Shown here in pieces: positions 1 through 5,981 of a stretch of 24,243 nucleotides of DNA. A program made the translations under genes and the position numbers. Position 1 is the first letter of the stretch; each line of letters begins with the position of its first letter. The notes below the pieces were generated by a model. It was not told the DNA's origin and searched no databases. It saw only the letters and a list, made by a program, of their open reading frames with translations. This DNA comes from a virus. The stretch spans positions 1 to 24,243 of IMG/VR virus record IMGVR_UViG_3300048785_000006, one strand, 5' to 3'.

Positions 1-2
1 AT

Positions 3-464
3 AGTTATTGTGCTGCATTCACTGTAAATATGTACAAAGAAACATTTGATCGTTATGGATTGAAGTCACCTGTTCCAATGTATGCAGGAGTTTCTAGGTT
101 TGCAGAGTATTGTGTCAAGCATCCATTCGACTTCAAAGTTATCTCTACTAAGAAAATGAATTGGGGAATTGATAAACCACAGGTTGGTGATCTTATCTCT
201 TGGAAACATGGATCATCAACTTTCAATGGATTTGGTTACATGGGGCATCAAGGATTAACAAGAGAACAAGTACTAGTAGATGTTCACTCAATCGAAGCTA
301 ATACAAAAGCTGGTGCTGGTGGAGATCAGTCAGGTGCAGTCAAAGGTGATCTAAGATATGGTCACGAAGGTGTTTACAAGAGAACAAGAAGTATTGCATT
401 GAATACCAAATTTCCAATAATGTATTTCATCAGATTGAACAAGAGGCAATATGACATTAAGTGA
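3..464 (+). CDS. CHAP-like cysteine peptidase / cell-wall hydrolase, 3' part only
   Basis: The frame is open from the first bases of the window, so the true start lies upstream; the first Met, at base 30, is internal. The visible part begins SYCAAFTV, which fits the catalytic-Cys segment of CHAP/NlpC-type peptidases. It is followed by GDLISW, then a His in YMGHQGL, then a segment VDVHSIEANT and finally GVYKRTRS. This order of Cys, GDLI, GH, an IEANT-like strand and a closing R-rich strand is the pattern of CHAP-fold peptidoglycan hydrolases or amidases. Lying just upstream of the tail tube gene, it could be a tail-associated lysozyme or an endolysin. It overlaps the next gene by 14 bases. The fold is inferred from motif order; the N-terminus is not seen. 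Confidence 0.6.
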   Translation, partial: SYCAAFTVNMYKETFDRYGLKSPVPMYAGVSRFAEYCVKHPFDFKVISTKKMNWGIDKPQVGDLISWKHGSSTFNGFGYMGHQGLTREQVLVDVHSIEANTKAGAGGDQSGAVKGDLRYGHEGVYKRTRSIALNTKFPIMYFIRLNKRQYDIK

Positions 465-993
465 AGGATTCTTCTCAGCAGATAGAAAGACCAAAAAGAT
501 TTATGGTGATGATGAACAATCTCTCACAACAAAGATACAAGGATATCTTGAGAGGGATAAGAACTTTGAGCCTAAGTCTTCCAAAATCAAGAAAGATAGT
601 CTAGGGAGATTCTATGTTGATTACTCTTTCTTGCTCAAGGACAAGGATAGTAAGGATGGAATCTTTGACAAGATTGGCAGAGGCATAAATAAGGCTACAG
701 AGGTCGTTAAGAAGGTTGTTGATGCCATCCCTAGGCAAGGGACACTAACAGCCATAAATGGGTTCAAATTGGGGCAGGAAAGGGCAAAGTTTGTTAAGGA
801 TCACCCTGATGTTGTCTTCAGTAAGCCTTATAGAACTGAAAGTGGACACATGGCAGTCAACTATTCTGCTAAGAATCCTGTAGCTAAAAAGCCTACTGGT
901 GAAGATCGTATAAATAACATACAGAGAGCATTGAATACACTCTCAGACCAACAACTTAAAAGTATTGAAGCTATTATAAAAATAAAGGAGTAA
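451..993 (+). CDS. Hypothetical phage protein, 180 aa
   Basis: I do not recognise this protein. It is lysine-rich and soluble-looking, with no signal peptide or membrane segment. The first 70 residues are charged, the middle (about 70-95, GIFDKIGRGINKATEVVKKV) could be an amphipathic helix, and the C-terminus (about 150-178) looks helical. The start at 451 has a good ribosome binding site (AAGAGG, spaced from the ATG) inside the end of the peptidase gene, so the two are probably translationally coupled. It ends seven bases before the tail tube gene and carries a perfect late-promoter box (909-916) in its 3' end. From position it may be a tail or lysis accessory protein, but nothing in the sequence shows a function. 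Confidence 0.75.
   Translation: MTLSEGFFSADRKTKKIYGDDEQSLTTKIQGYLERDKNFEPKSSKIKKDSLGRFYVDYSFLLKDKDSKDGIFDKIGRGINKATEVVKKVVDAIPRQGTLTAINGFKLGQERAKFVKDHPDVVFSKPYRTESGHMAVNYSAKNPVAKKPTGEDRINNIQRALNTLSDQQLKSIEAIIKIKE
909..916 (+). promoter_or_regulatory. Late promoter box TATAAATA before gp19
   Basis: A perfect match to the T4 late-promoter -10 element lies inside the end of the upstream gene, 84 bases before the tail tube start. A dedicated late promoter for the highly needed tube protein makes sense. Because it lies in coding sequence, a chance match is possible. Confidence 0.5.
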
Positions 994-999
994 CATCAA

Positions 1000-1584
1000 A
1001 TGGCAGAACTAAGCTTATCAAAATTCAGAGCAAACGTATCAGACCTTGCTCGTCCTAACCGTTTTTGGGTTTCTATTGGTGATCCAAGCAACGACATTGC
1101 AGAAAATGGTGATGATAACCAAGTTGAACTAACATCTTGGCAGGACAGTCACTCATTCCTAGCTAAAACAACTTCACTACCAGGACGTACCATTGGTAAC
1201 ATTGAAGTGAACTGGCAGGGAATGAAGTACAACATTGCTGGTGATCCAACTTTTGAAGATATCACCTTCACCTTCCTTAACAACTATGAATTCGATCTAC
1301 GTGAGTTCTTTGAAACATGGATTGAAAAGGTTGCTCAGATGGGAACCAATGAGAGAAGTCAGCCTGGTACTTACAAGTCTGATGTAATCACTATGCAACA
1401 ACTAGGTAGAACTCAAGGTGATGTACTTGCTACCTACAAGCTAATTGGTGCTTACCCAACTTCCCTAGCTGCACTTGAGCTATCAATGGAAAACAATGAC
1501 CAGACTGAAGAAATTTCAGTTACCATTAAGTATGACTATTTTGAATATGGTCTAGGTGAAACTACCGTAAGCAACGAACCATAA
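1000..1584 (+). CDS. 19: Tail tube protein (T4 gp19 family)
   Basis: This is the tube subunit that polymerises inside the contractile sheath and forms the DNA channel. At 194 residues it is a little longer than T4 gp19 (163). Family features visible are the N-terminal FRANV..LARPNRFWVSI strand, the FLAKTTSLPGRTIG segment near residues 53-66, the VNWQGMKYNIAGDPTFEDITFTFLNNYEF block near 69-97, and a C-terminal strand set ending in ISVTIKYDYFEYG. A spaced AAAGGAG ribosome binding site supports the ATG at 1000. It is followed at once by a strong terminator, so it ends a transcription unit. Its GC-ending codons in highly expressed positions resemble those of the capsid gene and suggest high expression. 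A second gp19-like gene lies at 2861. Confidence 0.92.
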   Translation: MAELSLSKFRANVSDLARPNRFWVSIGDPSNDIAENGDDNQVELTSWQDSHSFLAKTTSLPGRTIGNIEVNWQGMKYNIAGDPTFEDITFTFLNNYEFDLREFFETWIEKVAQMGTNERSQPGTYKSDVITMQQLGRTQGDVLATYKLIGAYPTSLAALELSMENNDQTEEISVTIKYDYFEYGLGETTVSNEP

Positions 1585-1606
1585 GTCAACCTTCTTACAC
1601 AGTAAC

Positions 1607-1642
1607 AAAAGAGCTACCTTGTCAAAAGGGTAGCTCTTTTTG
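1607..1642 (+). terminator. Rho-independent terminator after gp19
   Basis: AAAAGAGCTACC (1607-1618) pairs with GGTAGCTCTTTT (1629-1640), a 12-bp perfect stem with a ten-base loop whose 3' arm runs into a T tract. It closes the gp19 unit, and the next late promoter begins one base after it. Confidence 0.9.
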
Positions 1643-1650
1643 TATAAATA
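1643..1650 (+). promoter_or_regulatory. Late promoter TATAAATA for the membrane-protein unit
   Basis: A perfect T4-type late box followed by CC, directly after the gp19 terminator and 38 bases before the next start codon. The bases ATTTATA at 1663-1669 are complementary to TATAAAT at 1643-1649 and lie just before the ribosome binding site (AAAGGAAGG, 1671-1679), so a small leader hairpin is possible in read-through RNA. Confidence 0.8.
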
Positions 1651-1687
1651 CCAGTGTATAAAATTTATAGAAAGGAAGGTGATACAT

Positions 1688-2011
1688 ATGGCCGATACCA
1701 ACGACATAGGATCAGTCAAGGCTTTACTCAATGATGCCAGAGAAAGGATCAAAGAATCAGAAGATAGAAGCAAAGATGCTATAGACAGACTAGATGAAAG
1801 AGTAAAGATTCGTCTAGATGATCACGAAAAATCAGTGGCTACACTTATACTTGAGATTGGTAAATGGACACCTCTTCTGACCAATCTACAAAAAGCAGAT
1901 GAACACAAAAAAACCTTAACCATCATGTTAGTCACTTCTTTCATTACTAACATTGCGATTGCTATTGTAAGCATCTTCGTATGGTTCGTTAAGAGTGGAG
2001 GACTAAAGTAA
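1688..2011 (+). CDS. Small tail-anchored membrane protein, possible holin-like
   Basis: This 107-residue protein starts MADTND; the frame is open further upstream, but the strong AAAGGAAGG site fixes the start at 1688. Residues about 8-62 are a charged heptad-like helix rich in Arg, Asp, Glu and Lys, probably a coiled coil. Residues about 77-101 form one hydrophobic segment (TIMLVTSFITNIAIAIVSIF), and the protein ends in a short basic tail. The layout of coiled coil plus one C-terminal membrane helix is that of XhlA-like haemolysin/holin accessory proteins. It overlaps the next membrane protein by one base (TAATG), which suggests coupled translation. A role in lysis or membrane anchoring is an inference from architecture only. 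Confidence 0.75.
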   Translation: MADTNDIGSVKALLNDARERIKESEDRSKDAIDRLDERVKIRLDDHEKSVATLILEIGKWTPLLTNLQKADEHKKTLTIMLVTSFITNIAIAIVSIFVWFVKSGGLK

Positions 2012-2850
2012 TGGTAGATAAACTAACTGCATTGGCTCAAGGATTGTGGAATATATTCTCTTGTATCAACGGCAATCCCTCTCTACACAACATAGGTATG
2101 AAACTTACTATCATGTTGTTCTTCTCTATGTTTCTAATGGTCATACTACAAATAAGAACAAAGATCACCTTTGATAAGAAACATATCGTTGCTTTCATTG
2201 GTGCTGTCATTCTCTTTGTTAAGGTAATGACTCTATTCGTATTTGAATGGACTTGGCAGATAGGATTGTATGATGATTGGTTACTACACTTTCTATATCC
2301 ACCACTAGAACACTTCTGGAATATGTTGTTCCTTGGATGTATGGCTTACTATACTCTACACATCTATGACTACTACCCAGGATTACTAAAGAAGATTCTA
2401 TGGTATATCCCTATCACTATCATAACATTCTTCATATACTCTACTGTGCAATGGAAAGATTATTTCCTATCACATCTACCAGCAGTATCACAGTATGAAC
2501 TATGTATGTCAGATTGGCAAAACCATTTGATCATTGCAGTCATTGCTCTATACATTTTTGTTATTGCTATTGTGAAGTATAGAAAATATAATTGTTACCT
2601 TTCAGCATTCTGGACAGTTATATTCATAGAACATGCATCTAGGTTCTATCTATCATACAATCTATACCAAACAGATATTACTGAAACACTTCTCAACTCA
2701 CTAGAGACTTGGGCATTACCACTATTGATTCTTCACTTCATCAATGCTTATGTTAACAGAGACTACCTTGTTGTGAAAGATAGACGCAGAAGAGTTGTTG
2801 AAGACTCAGCATTCATACCATGTGATGATTGTACAAATACTAATCCTTAA
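2011..2850 (+). CDS. Seven-helix integral membrane protein of unknown function
   Basis: The 279-residue product has about seven hydrophobic stretches, near residues 28-48, 58-78, 92-114, 127-147, 170-190, 195-215 and 228-248. It ends in a short cytosol-like tail with a basic cluster (DRRRRVVED) and CDDCTN. There is no catalytic motif that I recognise. Conserved-looking polar and aromatic residues (EWTW, DDWLLHF, EHFWNM, FIEHASRFY) lie in or near the helices, a composition seen in membrane sensor or input modules rather than in transporters. It is coupled to the preceding small membrane protein and lies between two tail-tube-like genes. Such a polytopic protein is unusual within a virion gene block. 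It could act in lysis control, superinfection exclusion or envelope sensing; none of these is shown by the sequence. Confidence 0.8.
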   Translation: MVDKLTALAQGLWNIFSCINGNPSLHNIGMKLTIMLFFSMFLMVILQIRTKITFDKKHIVAFIGAVILFVKVMTLFVFEWTWQIGLYDDWLLHFLYPPLEHFWNMLFLGCMAYYTLHIYDYYPGLLKKILWYIPITIITFFIYSTVQWKDYFLSHLPAVSQYELCMSDWQNHLIIAVIALYIFVIAIVKYRKYNCYLSAFWTVIFIEHASRFYLSYNLYQTDITETLLNSLETWALPLLILHFINAYVNRDYLVVKDRRRRVVEDSAFIPCDDCTNTNP

Positions 2851-2860
2851 AGGAAACTAA

Positions 2861-3325
2861 ATGTCTAAAACAAATTTGTTCAAAGTTAGTAACTTTAACC
2901 TGAACCTGAAAGATCAAGAAGCTATAGAACTAATGACAGTAGAAGTTAATATCCCTGGGATTACTCTAGGAGAACTTAACATCGGTAGACCTGTAGTAAG
3001 AGATTTAAGAAACGGTGACTCACTTACCTATGATGATCTAGTAGTAACTGTTCTCTGTGATGAAGAACTCATGGCATTCAAAGAAGTATACCAGTACATG
3101 ATGAAAGCGGCTGATCCTGAAACTGCTGACATTGATGTTGTATATCCTGTATTCGATTCAACTCTGTTGATCACTACAAACAAAAACAACATCCAACACA
3201 AACTAACTTTCTATAACTGCTTCTTCAAAAACATTGGGGCAATGCAATTGACTTCACAAAGTTCTGAAGAAGAACAAATAACTTTTCCTCTTACTCTTGG
3301 ATTTAGTTATTACCTGTTTGAGTAA
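2861..3325 (+). CDS. Second tail-tube-like structural protein (gp19 superfamily)
   Basis: The 154-residue protein begins with an FKVSNFNLNL strand, then VNIPGITLGELNIGRP (about 29-44), DLRNGDSLTYDDLVVTVLCDE (about 48-68) and a C-terminal strand FPLTLGFSYYLFE. The pattern of a strand, a PGI..GE turn, a D-L-x-x-GD segment and a long strand leading to an E-rich helix is that of the small tube-fold proteins of contractile phages. These include gp19 and the tube-initiator/terminator type proteins such as the gp54 domain. It is diverged from the gp19 at 1000. It has its own AAAGGAAA site ten bases after the upstream stop. Likely roles are tail-tube initiator or terminator, or a baseplate hub part; the assignment to the fold is moderately sure, the exact role is not. 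Confidence 0.65.
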   Translation: MSKTNLFKVSNFNLNLKDQEAIELMTVEVNIPGITLGELNIGRPVVRDLRNGDSLTYDDLVVTVLCDEELMAFKEVYQYMMKAADPETADIDVVYPVFDSTLLITTNKNNIQHKLTFYNCFFKNIGAMQLTSQSSEEEQITFPLTLGFSYYLFE

Positions 3326-3330
3326 ACTAT

Positions 3331-3810
3331 ATGAGACAAAGCAAATACAATCAAATAACTGACGCTTACCCAATGTTAAAGCATCCTGAGAAATATACAG
3401 GCACTAGACCTTTAACATTGAGGTCAGGTTGGGAGATCAAACTAGTATTCAAATGGATAGATATCAATCCATCTGTTATATCTTGGAAGTCTGAGTCTAC
3501 TATTATAAAGTATCTTAGTCCTCTAGATAACAAGTATCATAGATACTACATGGATTTTACTTTACTAGTTAGAACAAAATCTGGTGAAGAAAAAGAAGTG
3601 TGGATTGAAGTTAAACCATTTTCATCATGTAGTCCACCTAAAGAACCTAAAAGAAAAACTGACAGTTACATATATCAACTTAGAGAATATTTCAAAAATC
3701 AAAGTAAATGGTCAACAACAAAAAAAATTATAGAAGAAAAAAAACAACAAGGTCATAACTGTGAATTTATAATACTAACAGAGAAGGAGTGTCCTTTCTT
3801 TTTAAAGTAA
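3331..3810 (+). CDS. 4: Head completion nuclease, T4 gp4-like (TnsA/PD-(D/E)XK fold)
   Basis: The T4 family finishes DNA-filled heads before tail joining. This 159-residue copy shows the family's conserved parts: HPEKYTGT near the N-terminus, RSGWEIK (31-37), SWKSESTIIKY (51-61), HRYYMDF (70-76) and WIEVKP (91-96). The likely PD-(D/E)XK active site is Glu35, Asp75, Glu93 and Lys95, as in TnsA-type nucleases. Its ribosome binding site is weak, so it may be coupled to the upstream gene, five bases away. The second half is markedly richer in AAA lysine codons (12 AAA, 2 AAG) than the first half (4 and 4), and this side faces a homing endonuclease gene, suggesting gene-conversion history. Confidence 0.85.
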   Translation: MRQSKYNQITDAYPMLKHPEKYTGTRPLTLRSGWEIKLVFKWIDINPSVISWKSESTIIKYLSPLDNKYHRYYMDFTLLVRTKSGEEKEVWIEVKPFSSCSPPKEPKRKTDSYIYQLREYFKNQSKWSTTKKIIEEKKQQGHNCEFIILTEKECPFFLK

Positions 3811-3818
3811 TGGTTCGT

Positions 3819-3826
3819 CATAAATA
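3819..3826 (+). promoter_or_regulatory. Late promoter-like box CATAAATA inside a start-sequestering hairpin
   Basis: A one-mismatch late box lies 36 bases before the GIY-YIG endonuclease start. ATAAGTA at 3824-3830, overlapping the 3' end of the box, is complementary to TACTTAT at 3857-3863, which includes the A and T of the start codon. RNA read through from gp4 would contain both arms; RNA started at this promoter would begin about where the left arm ends and so leave the start codon free. This resembles the control known for T4 I-TevI and gene e. Confidence 0.55.
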
Positions 3827-3861
3827 AGTATATCATCTATATTGAAAACGGAGGATTACTT

Positions 3862-4731
3862 ATGTATCATATTGTTTATCTTACAACAAATCTTATTAAC
3901 AACAAAATCTATGTTGGTGTTCATTCACCTACAAATCTTGATGATGGATATTTTGGGTCAGGAAAAGTGTTGAAATGGGCAATTAGAAAATACGGTAAAG
4001 AAAATTTTAAAAGACAAATACTTCATTACTGTTTAGATGTAGAACATGCGTACACTATAGAAACACAGATAGTTGATGATTGGTTCATCAATCGTAAAGA
4101 TACTTATAATTGCTTTTTAGGTGGTAAAGGTAATAGATGTAACAAACATACAGATATTTCTAAAGCTATTATAAAGGAAAAAAGAAAACTACAAGTAATG
4201 AAACCAATGTCAGATGAACATAAAAAAAGATTATCTATATTATTCACTGGAAGAGAAGTTAGTGATGAACAAAGAAAAAAACAAAGTGAAACAATAAAAG
4301 AAAAATATAAAAATGGATATAAACAATCTGAAGAGTCTATACTGAAATGTAAAGAAACTAAAAAGAGAAATGGTTATGTTGTATCTGAAGAAACAAGAAA
4401 CAAAATGTCTGAAAATGGTGCAGGTAAATATGAAAGAACACAAGAACATAGAGATAAAGTTTCCAAATTCCACAAAAATAAACAACTAAGTACTGAAACT
4501 AAAGATAAAATGTCATTAGCATCAAAAGGAAAATCTAAAAGTGAAACACATAAAAATAATTTGGCTAATGCAAATAGGGATGAGATAAAAAGGAAAGAAC
4601 ATTCAGATAGATTAAAAGGTAGGATAGCGATAAACAATGGAGTTAATAACAAATATATTGATCCAATGTTATTAACTGAATATATTGTCAATGGATGGAT
4701 TCTAGGGGTTAAGAAAAATGTTTCAATATAA
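3862..4731 (+). CDS. GIY-YIG homing endonuclease with NUMOD3-type repeats
   Basis: A 289-residue selfish nuclease that cuts an intron- or intergene-less homologous site and is copied in by repair. The catalytic domain (about 1-95) has IVYLTTN (4-10), IYVGV (16-20), the YFGSGK segment (30-35), IRKYG (41-45), Glu67 and the YNCFLGG segment with Asn83. The rest is a Lys-rich DNA-binding tail with repeated NUMOD3-like units (PMSDEHKKRLS, EVSDEQRKKQS, VVSEETRNKMS, LSTETKDKMS, KSETHKNNL). A strong GGAGG site (3850-3854) supports the start. The gene is far more AT/AAA-rich than its neighbours, as expected for a mobile gene. Its last 14 bases overlap the next gene's start, so it sits neatly between gp4 and that gene. 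Confidence 0.9.
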   Translation: MYHIVYLTTNLINNKIYVGVHSPTNLDDGYFGSGKVLKWAIRKYGKENFKRQILHYCLDVEHAYTIETQIVDDWFINRKDTYNCFLGGKGNRCNKHTDISKAIIKEKRKLQVMKPMSDEHKKRLSILFTGREVSDEQRKKQSETIKEKYKNGYKQSEESILKCKETKKRNGYVVSEETRNKMSENGAGKYERTQEHRDKVSKFHKNKQLSTETKDKMSLASKGKSKSETHKNNLANANRDEIKRKEHSDRLKGRIAINNGVNNKYIDPMLLTEYIVNGWILGVKKNVSI

Positions 4732-5152
4732 TAATGTCTACTACTATCGTTATGTCCCTGTTACTCTAGGAACTATTCATATCTATGATCAATTTCCTCT
4801 AGTAATACCACTAGAGATAAAAGGGCAGATTATGTTAGCTTGCAATTTGCATTGGATTCCTGGAGTTCTTCGTAGAAAGTTCGTACAAGTAATTGTAGAT
4901 ATGAAAAGAAAGTGTATCAACCAGTCAATGTTTCATCTATGGTACAGAACTATTAAGTATCAACCACCACTACAGTTCGCTCTACAAGCTGTAAGAAAGT
5001 ATTACATGTCACGTTGTACTAATGTAAAACTAATTGATCAAAACCATTGGGATATGTTGACTGTAGTAAGCGGTTCTCTCTATAAGGCCAGGTATTTACA
5101 GCGAAGTAAACACGATGTTACTAGACACATTCTAAGAGACAATAGAAGATAA
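4718..5152 (+). CDS. Conserved phage protein, paralogue of the gene at 19332
   Basis: I do not know its function. The 144-residue protein shows YYRYVP (9-14), HIYDQFPLVIPLE (21-33), NLHWIPGVLRRKF (43-55), a later LQAVRKYY helix near 89-96 and a basic C-terminus. The same elements in the same order occur in the protein at 19332 (FRYKA, LHVYDKVPII, NFHWIP, RRKF, LQAIRMYY), so the two are paralogues. Proteins with this layout (an aromatic start, a PLV strand, an N-x-HW/Y-x-P turn, an R-rich helix) recur in T4-type phages of several hosts; a virion or DNA-packaging role is plausible from its place between gp4 and portal gp20 but is not shown. It overlaps the upstream endonuclease by 14 bases and the opposing minus-strand gene by 21 bases, tail to tail. 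Confidence 0.75.
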   Translation: MFQYNNVYYYRYVPVTLGTIHIYDQFPLVIPLEIKGQIMLACNLHWIPGVLRRKFVQVIVDMKRKCINQSMFHLWYRTIKYQPPLQFALQAVRKYYMSRCTNVKLIDQNHWDMLTVVSGSLYKARYLQRSKHDVTRHILRDNRR

Positions 5153-5854
5153 AAGTGTATCTATGTTCTTGAATTCTGTATACGGAATTCTAGTAAGGGT
5201 TATGTTATTTTTGATACAGAAATTATTTTTAAGTTCATCTCTATACTTAACAAGTTCAAAATTTTTAGCACATGTTTCATCTGATTTGTCAGAACTAAAA
5301 CTTGTTGGAACAAAATGTTGAATACCATCATACTCAATACAGATGTTATGATCTGGAAGATAGAAATCAAATGGTATAGGATATTTATCTCTACAATCTA
5401 CAAATCTATGTTCTTGTATGAAGCTTATGTTGTTATCCAATAGAAAACTTCTTATGTATGATTCTCCCTTGGAAGATTTACATATCTTACAACCATGAGT
5501 CAAATGATTGTGTGGACTTTGTTCAAATACACCATGTATAGGACAAATGATTTTAACTTTTCTATCATACCCTGTATACTCTACTAAAGAGTAATCAAAC
5601 TTATAACCATGAGATTCTATTGCTTTAGCAATCCATTCTTCAGTTGATAACTTTGAGTTGTTCACACACTTAGAGCATCCAATACCTTGTAGGTGACTAT
5701 AAGATTTCTGCTCAAAGACTCTATGTATGGAGCAAATAATTTTAACTTTTGCATGTGAATTAGTGTACTCAACTTGTGAATAGTCATACTTGTTGTTGTG
5801 AATTTCATTTGCTCTTGAGACAAATACTTTTGTTGTAAGTTTTTTGGTAGACAT
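5132..5854 (-). CDS. Minus-strand homing endonuclease: zinc-finger repeats plus Vsr-like nuclease domain
   Basis: A 240-residue protein. I chose the start at 5854 (MSTKKLT) because GGAGAG lies eight bases before it; the longer open frame lacks such support. Two repeats of about 63 residues (YDYSQVEY...KVKIIC..H..FEQ...HL...GC.KC and YDYSLVEY...KVKIIC..HGVFEQ...HL..GC.IC) have Cys/His sets at C41/H44/C60/C63 and C104/H107/C122/C125, zinc-binding treble-clef units of the DUF723 kind. The C-terminal domain (about 130-228) has E131, PFDF with D163, ICIEYDG with E174 and D176, QH at 179-180 and KYRDE, typical of Vsr/EDxHD-type homing nucleases. It is the only clear minus-strand gene here and has its own late promoter, sitting between the paralogue gene and the portal gene. 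Confidence 0.88.
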   Translation of the reverse strand: MSTKKLTTKVFVSRANEIHNNKYDYSQVEYTNSHAKVKIICSIHRVFEQKSYSHLQGIGCSKCVNNSKLSTEEWIAKAIESHGYKFDYSLVEYTGYDRKVKIICPIHGVFEQSPHNHLTHGCKICKSSKGESYIRSFLLDNNISFIQEHRFVDCRDKYPIPFDFYLPDHNICIEYDGIQHFVPTSFSSDKSDETCAKNFELVKYRDELKNNFCIKNNITLTRIPYTEFKNIDTLLSSIVS

Positions 5855-5948
5855 TACTTGACTCTCCATAAATAAGATGTGACAAGGACAGCAGTTTCTC
5901 CATACTGTTTCCACTTGATTGCGAGTCAGTGGATTACTTGTTCACTAG

Positions 5949-5956
5949 TATTTATA
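5949..5956 (-). promoter_or_regulatory. Minus-strand late promoter TATAAATACT for the homing endonuclease
   Basis: Read on the minus strand, TATAAATACTAG is a near-ideal T4 late promoter 95 bases before the endonuclease start. ATAAATA of the box (5955 to 5949) is complementary to TATTTAT (5874 to 5868), which lies directly before the ribosome binding site GGAGAG (5867 to 5862). A T-G pair extends this to eight. A weaker extra pairing, TGACTC with GAGTCA, also covers part of the ribosome binding site. Confidence 0.75.
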
Positions 5957-5981
5957 TAAAAACATTTGTAAAGGAAAACTA

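Noticed and set aside
684-691. CATAAATA inside the unknown gene at 451
   Set aside because: Imperfect box in coding sequence; the perfect box at 909 is a better gp19 promoter.
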